Positions 18,158-28,700 are shown, counted from the stretch's first letter. The stretch: DNA of 64,000 bases from an uncultured Cytophagales bacterium (GCA_938039675.1 CALHUI010000014.1:206891-270890); one strand, 5' to 3'. Notes: generated by a model from the letters alone, not told the origin. Numbers and translations are program-made.

Positions 18158-19375
18158 CTATCTGATTTTCAGACTAATAACCGTGAACAATGCAAGTAAC
18201 ACTTGAACAATCAGGAAGCGGTTCACGATTTTTACCTCGTGAATGCCCTTCTTTTGGAAATGGTGATGCAACGGCGACATAAGGAAAATGCGCCGCCCTT
18301 CGCCGTATTTCTTTTTGGTGTATTTGAAATAGGACACCTGAATCATTACCGACAGATTTTCCACCAGAAAAACGCCGCACAGAACGGGAATCAACAACTC
18401 TTTGCGAATGGCTACGGAGATAACGGAAATCAACGCGCCCAGCATGAGGCTGCCCGTATCGCCCATGAACACCTGCGCGGGGTAGGAATTGTACCAAAGA
18501 AAACCTATGCACGCCCCCACGAAGGCAAGACAGAAAATACTCAACTCGCCCGTATGCGGTATGTACATGATGTTCAGGTACTTAGCAGTCATCACATTAC
18601 CCGAAACGTATGCCAGCACAGCCAGCGTAACGCCTATAACGGCGGAGGTTCCCGCTGCCAGCCCGTCCAAGCCGTCGGTAATGTTTGCCCCGTTGGAAAC
18701 GGCCGTGATAATGAAAGTTACCACTCCTACGTACAACACCCACAGGTAGGCATCATCGGCAAAAGGCCAGATGTCGGCATAGTCAAACTCGTTGTTTTTG
18801 ACAAAAGGAATGGTGGTTTTGGTGGACTTTACATCTTCAAATTTGCCTTGTCGGGTTGCCAAAATAACGTTTTCAGTAGTTACCTGCTTGTCATAATCGC
18901 GCACAACTACGTAGCGGTTGAAGTAGAGCGTTGTGCCTACGATGATGCCCAGCGTAACCTGCCCCACAATTTTGAACCGTCCTTTGAGTCCTTCTTTATT
19001 TCTGAGGAACACCTTGATGTAATCATCGGCAAAGCCAATCAGCCCTGCAAAAACAGTAGTAATCAGCAGCAGTACGATGTACACGTTGGTCAGGCGCGTA
19101 AAGAGCAGCACGGGAATCAGGATGGCAGCCAGAATAATCAAACCACCCATGGTTGGCGTGCCTTTTTTCTCGGTTTGCCCCTCCAAGCCCAACTCGCGGA
19201 TGGTTTCGCCGATTTGCTGACGACGCAGGTAGTTGATGATGCGTTCGCCGAAAGTCATCCCAATCAGCAGCGAAACAACCGCAGCCATACCTGCCCGGAA
19301 AGAAATATACTGGAACAAACCCGCCCCCGGCAGGTTGAATTGTTCGTCCAGATATTGAAACAGATAGTAGAGCAC
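18158..19375 (-). CDS. mraY: Phospho-N-acetylmuramoyl-pentapeptide transferase
   Basis: Integral membrane enzyme that transfers phospho-MurNAc-pentapeptide to undecaprenyl phosphate, forming lipid I. 405 residues, about ten helices. Diagnostic motifs: [11 protein letters not shown] (about 70-80), the Mg-binding GFADDYIKV (about 113-121), [24 protein letters not shown] and the HHH loop [14 protein letters not shown] hydrophilic insertion of roughly 50 residues (about 155-205, with [16 protein letters not shown]) makes it longer than the 360-residue E. coli enzyme; such an insertion is usual in Bacteroidota. Confidence 0.97.
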   Translation of the reverse strand: MLYYLFQYLDEQFNLPGAGLFQYISFRAGMAAVVSLLIGMTFGERIINYLRRQQIGETIRELGLEGQTEKKGTPTMGGLIILAAILIPVLLFTRLTNVYIVLLLITTVFAGLIGFADDYIKVFLRNKEGLKGRFKIVGQVTLGIIVGTTLYFNRYVVVRDYDKQVTTENVILATRQGKFEDVKSTKTTIPFVKNNEFDYADIWPFADDAYLWVLYVGVVTFIITAVSNGANITDGLDGLAAGTSAVIGVTLAVLAYVSGNVMTAKYLNIMYIPHTGELSIFCLAFVGACIGFLWYNSYPAQVFMGDTGSLMLGALISVISVAIRKELLIPVLCGVFLVENLSVMIQVSYFKYTKKKYGEGRRIFLMSPLHHHFQKKGIHEVKIVNRFLIVQVLLALFTVISLKIR

Positions 19376-19383
19376 TTGTTCGC

Positions 19384-20856
19384 TTAGTTTAGGTTTTGTA
19401 GATATTCGGCTGCAATTTTTTTATCGTCGAAAGGGTATTTCACGCCTTCGATTTCCTGATAGTCTTCGTGTCCTTTGCCTGCAATGAGGATGATGTCACC
19501 TGCTTTTGCTTCGGCAACGGCTGTTGCGATTGCCTGCTTGCGGTCGGTGATGACCTGCACGCGGTCGGCGGCATGGGCAGGTACACCCTTTTCCATATCC
19601 GCCAGAATTGCCTCGGGCTTTTCAAAGCGCGGATTGTCGGAAGTGAGAACCACGCGGTCGCTAAATTGGCAGGCGATTGCCGCCATGACAGGTCGCTTGG
19701 CTGCATCGCGGTTGCCGCCGCAGCCTACCACGGTGATAATCGCTTCTTTGCCTTGTCCTCGCAGCGACTGAAGGGTTTGTAAAACGTTTTTCAGCGCGTC
19801 GGGCGTATGTGCGTAGTCAATAATCGCAGTAGTGCCATTGGCAGCCACCATGCGGTCGAAGCGCCCTTGCGCACTGTCTAAATCGCTGAGGATGGTCAGA
19901 ACGGGTTCGGGTTTTTCTCCGAGCAAAATGGCAGTGCCGTAAATAGCCAGCAGGTTGTAGGCGTTGAAATCACCTATGAGGCGGAACCATGCCTGCCTGC
20001 CGTTAATTTCCATTTGCAACCCGCGAACGGTATTTGCCAGCACCTTGCCTTTGAAGTCGGCAGGTGAATGCAGAGCAAAGGTGTTCACTTTGCCTGCGGT
20101 ATTTTGCACCATCACCGCGCCGCGTTTATCATCCTTATTAATCAGTGCAAAAGCATTCTTGTCCAAGCCATCAAAAAACATTTTTTTGGCGCGGATATAG
20201 GCATCAAACGTACCGTGGTAATCCAAATGGTCGTGGGTGATGTTGGAAAAAATCGCTCCCGTGAAGGTCAGCCCGGCAGTGCGGTATTGCACCAGCGCAT
20301 GGGAACTCACCTCCATAAATGCATGTGTACAACCCTCTGCCGCCATCTGCGCCAGCAGCGCATTGAGCGACACGGCATCGGGTGTGGTATGTGTAGCGGG
20401 GATTTCCGTTTCGCCAATCAGGTTGCGAATGGTGGAAATCAGCCCGACTTTACAGCCTAATTTGGTGAAAAGCCGATGCAAGAGCGTTACGGTAGTGGTT
20501 TTGCCGTTTGTGCCCGTAATACCTGTCAGTTTCAGCTTTTTGGAAGGGAAATCGTAGTAAGCCGCTGCCAATTTGCCAAGTGCCTCGGCACTGTTGGCTA
20601 CTTGCACAAGGCAGCAATTGTCAGCTTCCGTTTCGGGAAGGGTTTCGCATACAATAGCCGCTGCACCGCGCTCCATTGCCGTTGGAATAAAGGCGTGCCC
20701 GTCGGATTGTGTGCCTTTTATCGCCACAAAAACATCGCCCGCTGCCACTTTTCGGGAATCAAAAACAATTTGCCCGATAGGAACGGCAGTGTTGCCCTGT
20801 ACTTGCAGGGGCGTAACGGCGGTCAGTATATCAACTAAAGTTTTAATAGTCGTCAA
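19384..20856 (-). CDS. murE: UDP-MurNAc-L-Ala-D-Glu:meso-diaminopimelate ligase
   Basis: Adds the third stem-peptide residue. 490 residues with the three Mur domains. P-loop [11 protein letters not shown] lies near residue 113-123 and the central [15 protein letters not shown] block is intact. The C-terminal substrate-recognition motif reads [13 protein letters not shown]; the DNPR form is the one associated with meso-diaminopimelate rather than lysine, so the peptidoglycan should be of the mDAP type. The mraY start is 8 nt downstream. Upstream are a palindromic repeat and the extra gene that separates it from ftsI. Confidence 0.97.
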   Translation of the reverse strand: MTTIKTLVDILTAVTPLQVQGNTAVPIGQIVFDSRKVAAGDVFVAIKGTQSDGHAFIPTAMERGAAAIVCETLPETEADNCCLVQVANSAEALGKLAAAYYDFPSKKLKLTGITGTNGKTTTVTLLHRLFTKLGCKVGLISTIRNLIGETEIPATHTTPDAVSLNALLAQMAAEGCTHAFMEVSSHALVQYRTAGLTFTGAIFSNITHDHLDYHGTFDAYIRAKKMFFDGLDKNAFALINKDDKRGAVMVQNTAGKVNTFALHSPADFKGKVLANTVRGLQMEINGRQAWFRLIGDFNAYNLLAIYGTAILLGEKPEPVLTILSDLDSAQGRFDRMVAANGTTAIIDYAHTPDALKNVLQTLQSLRGQGKEAIITVVGCGGNRDAAKRPVMAAIACQFSDRVVLTSDNPRFEKPEAILADMEKGVPAHAADRVQVITDRKQAIATAVAEAKAGDIILIAGKGHEDYQEIEGVKYPFDDKKIAAEYLQNLN

Positions 20857-20894
20857 AAGTTTGTGTATATGTCAATCACCTTAGTTTTTGTAGC

Positions 20895-20929
20895 TAAACC
20901 TGACGAGTTTTGAAAACCCATCAGGTTTA
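20895..20929. repeat. Imperfect palindrome upstream of murE
   Basis: The arms taaacctgacgagtttt and aaaacccatcaggttta pair at 15 of 17 positions around a single G. It is clearly related to the palindrome at 16785-16817 (shared core aaacc-gac-g-gtttt) but has diverged. It lies in the gap between murE and the small membrane-protein gene, the only place where the usual ftsI-murE adjacency is broken. Confidence 0.7.
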
Positions 20930-20953
20930 GTCAGTAAGTTCAAAATATCCTCT

Positions 20954-21373
20954 TTACAGCGCGTACTTGCCAATCAGGTACAGCACCAAGCCTAAGAACA
21001 ATGCACCACCGCCGGCAGGATAACCGCCGCCAATGACCAGCACGCTCAGAATAATACCCACTAAACCGACAATAATCAGGATGATGCCGATGGTAGTCAG
21101 CAGGCCACTGAGGTCATCTGCGGGACGCTTTACTTTGCGCATTTTTTCCACCAACTTATCCATTTGTTGTTGTGCTTTCTCAATCAGGCGGAACTTGCGC
21201 TTATCAGACTTAGCCTCTGTCAGGGCCTGCGGCTGCATCAATTGTTCAATTTGTGTCTTAGCTGCATTGGCTTTCTCCACTTGTACGTTCATTGCCTTTG
21301 GCGCTGTTGCGGCAAAAGCATGCCCGAGCGATAAGCCCAACCATACGAGTGTAAAAATGAGTTTCTTTTTCAT
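20954..21373 (-). CDS. Small exported membrane protein inserted in dcw, function unknown
   Basis: 139 residues from the ATG chosen; an in-frame start 11 codons further upstream is possible. MKKKLIFTLVWLGLSLGHAFA is a good signal peptide. A charged helical, coiled-coil-like stretch follows (about 25-90, rich in Lys/Gln/Glu), then two hydrophobic helices (about 93-113 and 116-136) with glycine-rich VIGGGYPAGGGALF between them. I do not recognise a family. It sits in the same orientation between ftsI and murE, neighbours that are usually adjacent, and is flanked by a palindromic repeat, which suggests a later insertion. Nothing in it resembles a known division protein. Confidence 0.7.
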   Translation of the reverse strand: MKKKLIFTLVWLGLSLGHAFAATAPKAMNVQVEKANAAKTQIEQLMQPQALTEAKSDKRKFRLIEKAQQQMDKLVEKMRKVKRPADDLSGLLTTIGIILIIVGLVGIILSVLVIGGGYPAGGGALFLGLVLYLIGKYAL

Positions 21374-21419
21374 TGTTAAATAGTTTTTGAGTGAAAAATT
21401 GACCAATATACCGCAAAAA

Positions 21420-23516
21420 TTAGCCCAGCCGCAAGAGTATTCTGTCTCCCTTATTAAATTTAGTTCCTGCCAATACGGACTGCTGTTTTACTTTGCCTTT
21501 GCCGGTGAAAAGCACTTTGAAGCCCTTATTCTCTAATATATAGACAGCATCACGCATGGTCATTCCTACAACATTAGGCACTACATGGGCTCCCATTTTA
21601 TGTCCTAACATTTTCAATGTATCGCCGGCAGTGCGTACATATACCCACGGTTCTTTTGTTTGTACTGTTTTTTTAATGCCGAATTTCTCTGTTAGCAAGT
21701 TGAGGTCGGCCTGATACGCCGATTTAGGAACAGACGGCAATGCGTCTGCTATTTTTGCATCGGTAGTCAGCTCACGGGTCAGGCGCTGCGAATATGCAAA
21801 GTCGGCAATATCCCGAAATACGGGTGCGGCAGCTGTTCCGCCATAGCCTCCGTCAGGATTATCCACAATGACTATACAGCTGTATATGGGGTTTTCGGCA
21901 GGGAAATAGCCTACAAAAGAGGTGTAGTGTTGTTCGGTGTAAGAGCCGCCCACTACTTTTTCGGAAGTACCTGTTTTACCTGCCATTTTAAAATATTCGC
22001 TGCGAATACTTCTGGCCGTACCGTTTTCCACTACGCCTATCATCAACTCGCGCATCTTGGCCACCGTATTAGCAGATACGAGTCTGCTACCTCTGACACC
22101 CGTTTCAAATTCTTTCACTACGTTGTTGCCGTTCAGCACGCGCTTGACGATGTACGGCTTTACCATATAGCCGTCGTTGGCAAGGGCATTGCAAAAAGTC
22201 AGCGTATGCAGTGGCGTTAATTTCAACTCATAACCAATAGACATCCAAGGCAATGTAGCTCCGCTCCATGTAGGGTCGCTCGGGCGTTTTACAAATGGTG
22301 CAGGCTCGCCCAGCATCTGAAAATCCAACTTTTGCGTAAGCCCAAACTTATCTAAATACGCCACAAACTTTTCAGGATTCTTGCGGAAGTACTTAAAAAC
22401 CAACTTAGACGTACCAATGTTGGAGGACAGCTCAAATACCTGCCTAACGGTCAGCCGACCGTGGCCTCCTTTTTTGGTATCCGTCATAACGGCATCCTCG
22501 TAGAATCGATAGATGCCATTACCCGTTTGAACAGTGTCATCAAGGTTGATATTGGCTTCTTCCAATAAGGCTGCCATGGTAGCAATTTTAAAAGTTGAAC
22601 CCGGCTCGGCAAGGCCTGCAATTGCATAGTTATTATCTTCTACAAACTGTCCTTTTTTATCTTTGCTCAAATTGACGATAGCCTTAATGGCGCCCGTTTT
22701 AACTTCCATGACTATGACTGAACCAAAGTCAGCATTTTTGGCAGCCAACACTTTTTGCAATGCCTGCTCGGCATGTGCCTGCAAGTCCACATTGATGGTG
22801 GTTTGAATATCTAATCCGTCTTCGGGGCGGATGTAGGAGCCGTCGTTGATAGGTTTCCACTGTTCAGCACCCACTTTTTGGAAAATCGCCTGCCCATCGC
22901 GTCCGGCCAGCACATGCTGAAAACTGAACTCTAAACCGCGCCCGAAAACGTTTCTGCCGCTGTCTTGCTGTACAAAACCGATGGTACGGCGTGCCAAATT
23001 ATCAAAAGGACGGAAACGGTGCTCTGTTTTTTCAAAGAAAATGCCGGCCTTTTTACCCATGCTAACCATTGGCCAAACACTGATTTCATCTTTCAGTAAA
23101 TGGTCAAAAGGTTCTTTGGTCAAAATTTTATAACGTTTTTTGTCTGCACGTGCTATTTTGAGTTCCTTTACCCATTGCTCTTTTGACTTTTCTCCGAATC
23201 GCTGTGCCAACAGCGCAGCCAGTGTATCTACATACTGGTTGAAAACGGTATCTTTGGAAAAATAGGGGTCAATGGCAAGGCGGTAGTAGGGCAAACTGGT
23301 TGCCAGCAGGCTGCCGTCATCTGCCAGAATATTGCCTCTGTTGGCTTTAATGGTCTGGAAGGATACGCCGTTTTCATGAGCCTTTTTCTCCCAAAGTTCG
23401 CCCTGCCAAACCTGAATCACCAGAATTTTAAACAGGACGAGGGCCGCAATACCCACCATACCGTAAAAGGCAAGGCGTACACGCGACAAAATAGAATTGC
23501 GAATGCTTTTGCTCAC
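21420..23516 (-). CDS. ftsI: Septal peptidoglycan transpeptidase FtsI with PASTA domain
   Basis: Class B penicillin-binding protein that cross-links septal peptidoglycan with FtsW. 698 residues: a short cytoplasmic N-terminus, one transmembrane helix (about 15-35), a PBP dimerisation domain (about 50-220), and a transpeptidase domain with catalytic SxxK GSTFK (serine near residue 306), SxN motif LSSNIGTSK and KTG motif MAGKTGTSEKV. The C-terminus (about 638-698) carries one PASTA-like repeat, VPNVVGMTMRDAVYILENKG. Cell-wall binding by PASTA is family knowledge. Downstream of the ftsL-like gene, upstream of the extra small gene. Confidence 0.96.
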   Translation of the reverse strand: MSKSIRNSILSRVRLAFYGMVGIAALVLFKILVIQVWQGELWEKKAHENGVSFQTIKANRGNILADDGSLLATSLPYYRLAIDPYFSKDTVFNQYVDTLAALLAQRFGEKSKEQWVKELKIARADKKRYKILTKEPFDHLLKDEISVWPMVSMGKKAGIFFEKTEHRFRPFDNLARRTIGFVQQDSGRNVFGRGLEFSFQHVLAGRDGQAIFQKVGAEQWKPINDGSYIRPEDGLDIQTTINVDLQAHAEQALQKVLAAKNADFGSVIVMEVKTGAIKAIVNLSKDKKGQFVEDNNYAIAGLAEPGSTFKIATMAALLEEANINLDDTVQTGNGIYRFYEDAVMTDTKKGGHGRLTVRQVFELSSNIGTSKLVFKYFRKNPEKFVAYLDKFGLTQKLDFQMLGEPAPFVKRPSDPTWSGATLPWMSIGYELKLTPLHTLTFCNALANDGYMVKPYIVKRVLNGNNVVKEFETGVRGSRLVSANTVAKMRELMIGVVENGTARSIRSEYFKMAGKTGTSEKVVGGSYTEQHYTSFVGYFPAENPIYSCIVIVDNPDGGYGGTAAAPVFRDIADFAYSQRLTRELTTDAKIADALPSVPKSAYQADLNLLTEKFGIKKTVQTKEPWVYVRTAGDTLKMLGHKMGAHVVPNVVGMTMRDAVYILENKGFKVLFTGKGKVKQQSVLAGTKFNKGDRILLRLG

Positions 23517-23638
23517 TTTTTCCTGTTTTTAAAAGTACGAAAATTCGTCAGGCCTTTGTCAGGTCTTGGTCGGTTTTGAAACATATTTATTTGGTTAATT
23601 GGGTTGAAGCAGTACAACAATAAGGGGTAGATTTATCG

Positions 23639-23989
23639 CTACTTATCGGCCGCCAGTTCATAGGCGGGCTTTTCGTTTTCGGTCAATCCCAATTGATTAA
23701 CCTTTGTCTTAATAATGCTTCGTTTACTGCCCAAAATGAATTGTGCACGAAGCATGGTATATTCGGTACGTAACTCGGCCACCTCCTTGCGTAAACGATT
23801 CAGTGTCCGTACACTTCGGTCGGCATAGTGCATGTTGGCGATGTAAAGAAGCCCGCACAAGGCGATGAGTAAAAAATAGCCCATCCACCCTCTGAAAAGT
23901 TTCCCTAATTTCACCGCCTGCATTTGCGCAAATAGGCTACCCTGAGTGCCTTGCCGTTGCCTTTTTGGCCTGTTTACTGCTACTGCCAT
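23639..23989 (-). CDS. ftsL: FtsL-like cell division protein
   Basis: Bitopic protein of 116 residues located between rsmH and ftsI, where FtsL is expected. It has a basic cytoplasmic N-terminus, a single transmembrane helix (about 36-52, YFLLIALCGLLYIA), then a coiled-coil segment (about 60-90, RTLNRLRKEVAELRTEY) and a short tail ending ELAADK. FtsL has almost no conserved sequence, so the call rests on size, topology and position. The ATG at 23989 is preferred over a TTG ten codons upstream. Confidence 0.8.
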   Translation of the reverse strand: MAVAVNRPKRQRQGTQGSLFAQMQAVKLGKLFRGWMGYFLLIALCGLLYIANMHYADRSVRTLNRLRKEVAELRTEYTMLRAQFILGSKRSIIKTKVNQLGLTENEKPAYELAADK

Positions 23990-24042
23990 ATGCTCTAATT
24001 TTCTTATTTGTTCATACAAATGCTATAAGCACCATCCGCAAA

Positions 24043-24948
24043 TTATATCTTAACTGCGACACGCATTTTTGCACTACGGGCGCGATTATTCATTTTTATT
24101 TCCTCTTCCGAAGGTTGTATTATCTGCCGGTTAAGTGCTTTGAATGGTTTAATATCATTTCCGTAAACATCTTTTTCTACTTCTCCTTCAAATTTTCCTT
24201 TGTTAATAAAATTTTTTACCAATCTATCTTCCAGCGAATGATAGGAAAGCACTACAAGCCTGCCACCCGGTTTGAGCAACTCTGCTGCCTGATGGAGCAT
24301 GTCGCGCAATGCCCCCATTTCATCGTTCACCTCAATGCGTAACGCTTGAAAAACTTGTGCGTAATACTTGTACTTCCTAAATCGGGGGGCAAATTTTTCC
24401 AATACTGCCAGCAAATCGTTAATGGTCTGAATGGGCTTGCGCGCCCTTGCCGAAACGATGCCTTCTGCCAGTGTTTTGGCGTTGGTTACTTCGCCATAGC
24501 GCCCTAACATTTTATGCAGTGCCGTTGCATCATAATTAGCAATTATATCGGCTGCCGAAACGGGTTGTTCTCTGTCCATTCGCATGTCCAGCGGCGCATC
24601 AAATCGGATGGAAAAGCCCCGTTCTGATTCGTCGAGCTGGTGCGAAGAGACACCCAAGTCAGCCAAAATGCCGTCTAATGCTGTTACGCCATAGACCTTT
24701 AAGTAACGTTTGGCAAAACGAAAATTAGATTTAATGAAGGTAAAACCTTCAAAGTTGATTTTCGCTGCCTGTTCTGCTGCGTCTTGGTCTTGGTCAAAAG
24801 CGAAAAGCCGCCCCTTATCAAGTTTTTCAATAATCGCTCGGCTGTGGCCGCCGCCGCCAAAAGTAAAGTCTGCATAAGTGCCGTTCGGGTCAGTAACCAA
24901 TGCCTCCACGCTTGGTTGCACAAGCACCGGAATATGATATTCACTCAT
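24043..24948 (-). CDS. rsmH: 16S rRNA (cytosine1402-N4)-methyltransferase
   Basis: Also called MraW. SAM-dependent methylation of N4 of C1402 in the ribosomal P site. 301 residues. Motifs: HIPVLVQPSVEAL near the N-terminus, the SAM loop DFTFGGGGHSRAI (about 28-40), the ILADLGVSSHQLD motif (about 91-103), FNDEMGAL-like IEVNDEMGALRDML, and the C-terminal LSYHSLEDRLVKNF. Its start overlaps the mraZ stop by 4 nt (ATGA), a conserved coupling. Confidence 0.97.
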   Translation of the reverse strand: MSEYHIPVLVQPSVEALVTDPNGTYADFTFGGGGHSRAIIEKLDKGRLFAFDQDQDAAEQAAKINFEGFTFIKSNFRFAKRYLKVYGVTALDGILADLGVSSHQLDESERGFSIRFDAPLDMRMDREQPVSAADIIANYDATALHKMLGRYGEVTNAKTLAEGIVSARARKPIQTINDLLAVLEKFAPRFRKYKYYAQVFQALRIEVNDEMGALRDMLHQAAELLKPGGRLVVLSYHSLEDRLVKNFINKGKFEGEVEKDVYGNDIKPFKALNRQIIQPSEEEIKMNNRARSAKMRVAVKI

Positions 24949-25400
24949 AAATTACCCTCCCTACCAAAAACTCGCTCTGCCATTTGCGAAAACTGCTTGG
25001 AGTCCTGCACCAGCGCGGCCTCGTATGCATCGGGTTGCCAAATTTCTACGCGATTGCCCGCACCGACTACAATAGCGTCTTTCTCAATATTGGCATACTT
25101 CAACATGGTACGCGGTACCAAAAAACGCCCTGCCGAATCCAACTCCACTTCGGTATTGCCCCGAAAGAAATTCCGCTGGAACGTGCGGTATTCTTCCACA
25201 AATTCGTTGAGGGCAATGACCCGCTCGGAAAGTTCTTTCCAGTAAACCAATGAATACAAGATGATGCAAGGCTCAAAACCACGCGTCAGCACGATGGTTT
25301 CTGCCGATTCGGGAGGCAATGCCGCCTTGATTTTCGCTGGCAAAACCAATCGCCCTTTGGCATCTAACTTACATTCGTATTCGCCACTAAATGCAGGCAT
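24945..25400 (-). CDS. mraZ: Transcriptional regulator MraZ
   Basis: 151-residue AbrB-like DNA-binding protein, first gene of dcw and its known autoregulator in other bacteria. The two tandem SpoVT/AbrB-like half-domains each carry the DxxxR motif: LDAKGRLVLPAKIK (about 12-25) and LDSAGRFLVPRTML (about 86-99). MraZ oligomers recognise short direct repeats spaced by one helical turn upstream of mraZ; such repeats are visible at 25467-25532. The start ATG leads directly into the conserved PAFSGEYECKLD. Confidence 0.96.
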   Translation of the reverse strand: MPAFSGEYECKLDAKGRLVLPAKIKAALPPESAETIVLTRGFEPCIILYSLVYWKELSERVIALNEFVEEYRTFQRNFFRGNTEVELDSAGRFLVPRTMLKYANIEKDAIVVGAGNRVEIWQPDAYEAALVQDSKQFSQMAERVFGREGNL

Positions 25401-25437
25401 TTTTTTGCACTTAAAGCATTACTTGAACTTTTTAAGA

Positions 25438-25467
25438 CAAAGCTAAGAATTCGTTCTTAAAAATCAA
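25438..25467 (-). promoter_or_regulatory. Promoter of the dcw operon
   Basis: On the minus strand TTG (25465-25467), a 19-nt spacer, then TAGCTTTG (25438-25445), an exact TAnnTTTG. This is the Bacteroidota primary-sigma promoter form. It predicts a transcript start near 25430 and a leader of about 30 nt. The spacer holds a small palindrome, taagaa-ttcg-ttctta (25444-25459). The -33 TTG touches the first GTGGT box of the putative MraZ operator. Confidence 0.72.
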
Positions 25468-25532
25468 CCACAATTTACCACTTTTTACCACTTTTTGCTC
25501 TTTTGATGCCACAATTGCAGTTTTAACGCCAC
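25467..25532 (-). promoter_or_regulatory. Putative MraZ operator: GTGG direct repeats
   Basis: On the minus strand GTGGT occurs at 25467-25471, 25477-25481 and 25487-25491, exactly 10 bp apart, two of them inside AAAAAGTGGT units. Two further GTGGC boxes lie at 25508-25512 and 25528-25532, 21 and 20 bp further on, so all five sit on nearly the same helix face. Known MraZ sites are GTG-type direct repeats with about 10-bp periodicity in front of mraZ. The proximal box abuts the -33 element. The remainder of the gap to the next gene (25533-25775) is AT-rich with no recognisable feature. Confidence 0.65.
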
Positions 25533-25775
25533 TTTTATACTAAAAATAACCTTTTTATTGCCTCTGTATTAGCTTTTTTAATTTGCGAAAAATTAAAACT
25601 TTTAATATTAAACTATTGATTTACAGATATTTAAAAACTCAATTTTAAACTTAAAATTTAACCTTTGTATTCGTGGCAATGTATTTTTAATTTGTGGGGG
25701 TATTTCCCAAAAAATACACCCTCGCACAAGTTTTAGAATTGCTACTTGCAGTATGAAGCAGTTTATTTTACAGCT

Positions 25776-28700
25776 ATGATTCGCTACTCGGGCTTTATGT
25801 ACTTATTCAGGAAACGCAAGCGCTTTCGGATGATAGCAGCTCTGGTGGTCTTTTCGCTTGCTTTTCTTGTTGCAAAATGGATACAATCTTACACCGACCG
25901 ACTGCTGGGACAGGCAATCGTAGCGCTGATTGTACAAGAAACACGGGGTAATTATGGCGTAAGCTATGAGGATTTGCAGTTTGAGGTATTAAAAAACAGG
26001 TTACAGCTCAGCGGGCTGGCTATTTTCCCTCATAAGCAGGACTCGAGCACCACCATTAACCGTTACGGGCTTCGTGTCAAATCGGTTTCATTAGAAACAG
26101 AAAGCCTGTGGCAAATCTATTTCACCAAAGAGTTGAAAATTATAGGCTTAACGCTTATCAAACCTGAAATAAAAGTAGAAAACTTCGCCGACCGCGAACA
26201 AAAGGGGTTTACTTTCTCTCGCCAAACAGGCAATCTGTACCTGCTCATCAGAAACTATTTAGACAAGTTTCAAATTCGCCACTTTGCCTTGTATCAGGCT
26301 TCGCTTGCTTTTGTGCACCATGGCGCAAACCGCACGTCCGACTACCAACTGCGGCACGTCAATTTCGTATTGCAAAATCTGGTTATTGACTCTGCCTCCG
26401 CACACAACAAAAAGAAAATTTTCTATGCCGATGGTTTTGACCTAAGCATTGACGGTCAGGAAATTATGTTACCGGACAGCCTTCATGCGTTTACTTTTGA
26501 CAAGTTGGAAATCAGTACGCAAAAGGCGGCTATTACCTTCCGCAATTTTCGTTTATTGCCCCGCAACGGTTTGTCCGATTCCGAAAATGCTTACCGAATG
26601 AGTGTACCCGAATTAAGTTTTCAGGGGGTAGACTTCGCCATTGCTTACAATGATAACAAATTGCTTATCAAAAATTTAAATATTCAACAGCCAGATATTG
26701 CCATTGCACGGGCGACTCGCAAAAGCAAAAAGTCTGCGGGTAAGTCTTGGCAGGCAGACCGCACTTTTCTGAAAATCATGGCGGCAATTTTTGACAGCGT
26801 CGCCATAGAAAAATGCAGGCTTGCTAAGGGGGCATTTGTATTAAACGAAGGCAAGCAACCCAAGTTACTGTTGCCACAAGTAGATTTCGCGCTGGATTCA
26901 TTCGCTTTTGCCGTGCCCGATACTTCTGAAACTGCCGGTTTTCCTGCTCTGCGCAATGCAGAATTAACACTGCACAACCAGCGCTTTTTTTTCGGAGACA
27001 GCCTCTACATGGTGCAGATGCGTTATTTTAAACTCACATCGCATCCGGCAGAGGTGCACGCTTCAGGCATCGCTTTCAAACAATGGTACGGCGACCGATT
27101 CTACAAGCAGTTCAGTACTGACTCGCTGGCAGCCCGATTGTATCGCTGGGAGCAACTTGCCACCGAAGAAGTACCTGATTTTCAGTATGTACATTTGATA
27201 AGACCTGCCGTTCGTCGACAGATAACCCTTGCAGGCCGACAAGAACCCAAACCAAAAAGCAACAAACTACGCAAAATCAAAAGCATCCTGATAGATGATT
27301 TCCGAATAACCGAAGGGGATGTATTGCTAACCGGCACAGGGCAGAGTCTGCACCTGAAAGGTTGTCGCTTGCATATGCGGAGGCTTTCTTTGTCCGACAG
27401 TCCGTCTTTGTGGGCAGAACAACTGCCACAGGCAACCGCCGACCTTTTCGTTCGTGAAACCATTTGGCAAAACGAACACCAAAATCTGCAATCGGCAGAC
27501 ATGCACATACGCACCCACAAAGGGCTGTTGCAGGCTGATGGCAAGGGCGTAGTCATTGCTCCGCGAACCGCGGAAACTGCGCCGATAGCAGGTTCTATTC
27601 GCCAATTTTTGCTGAAAAACCTGCTCATTAAAGACCTGACGAGCAAAGAGCTGCAGCCTGTATTTGATACATTGCGACTGACGGATGCGCATTTGCAATT
27701 GCTCATAGGGCGCGGACAATCGGCCTATCAGTCATTTGCTCGCAACTTACGGGGAACAATTGTTACCGCGCAATCCTCATTGACCCTTAAAGGGCAAGCA
27801 GGAGATATGGCAGAATTGTGGGGCATAAATGGTACGTTGTTTTTTCAACCCGATTCGCTGCCGGTGATACGTCAGGAGGCGACCGCGCTGCAAGGCACTT
27901 GGGCAGGCTACCGTTTTGCCGCTCACCTTCCGCTGATAGATACTGAAGACGGCAGTATTTTACTGCATCGATTTACACTCAATACCACCCGCAGCGATTC
28001 GGCTTTGGTTGCTTTGCAAAAGCTGTCCGTGTGCGGTTGGGATGCTGCCGCATGGAGCAATAAACACCTGAAAATTAACACCTTAGAGGTTCAACAACTC
28101 AACGGTTATTTCATCGGCAGGGCATTGCAGACAGCCCCCTCTTTTTTTGACAGCCTCCGTATAGATACGCTGACGGTAACAAGCGATAGTTTTGGTTTGG
28201 ATTTACCCGCTAGTCGTTTGCAAGTACAACAGTTACACGGCCAACTGGCAGGGTTGTGCATAAGTCCTTCGGCTGTGGCCATTCATCAAATCAATGCTTT
28301 TCGAGCAGGGTTGGCAACAATTCGGCTGCAACCTGTTGAACTTCACTTTTCGGAAGCGCATCTGGCAGATACTGCCGCGCAACTGCTTACATTCAGCGAT
28401 TTGCAACTGATACACAAGGACTTTGACGGCACTTTTCAACAGGCATCACTGGCATTACCCAATAAAGAATGGCTGCCAAACAGCCTGCCCGTAGTTGGCA
28501 ACCTTGTGCTTGCCGACGGGGCAATCCGCCTGCATCCCGATTCAGTACGGCAATCACTCCCGCCCATTGCACATCCGCGCATTGGCAGCGTAGATATTCG
28601 GCGCACCCGCCTGAGCGGCGAGCAACTGAGTGCCGACATCCATCTGCTGCGCTTAGAACAACCTTTTACCGATAATCAGCAGCCATTTTTTCGTGTGCAT

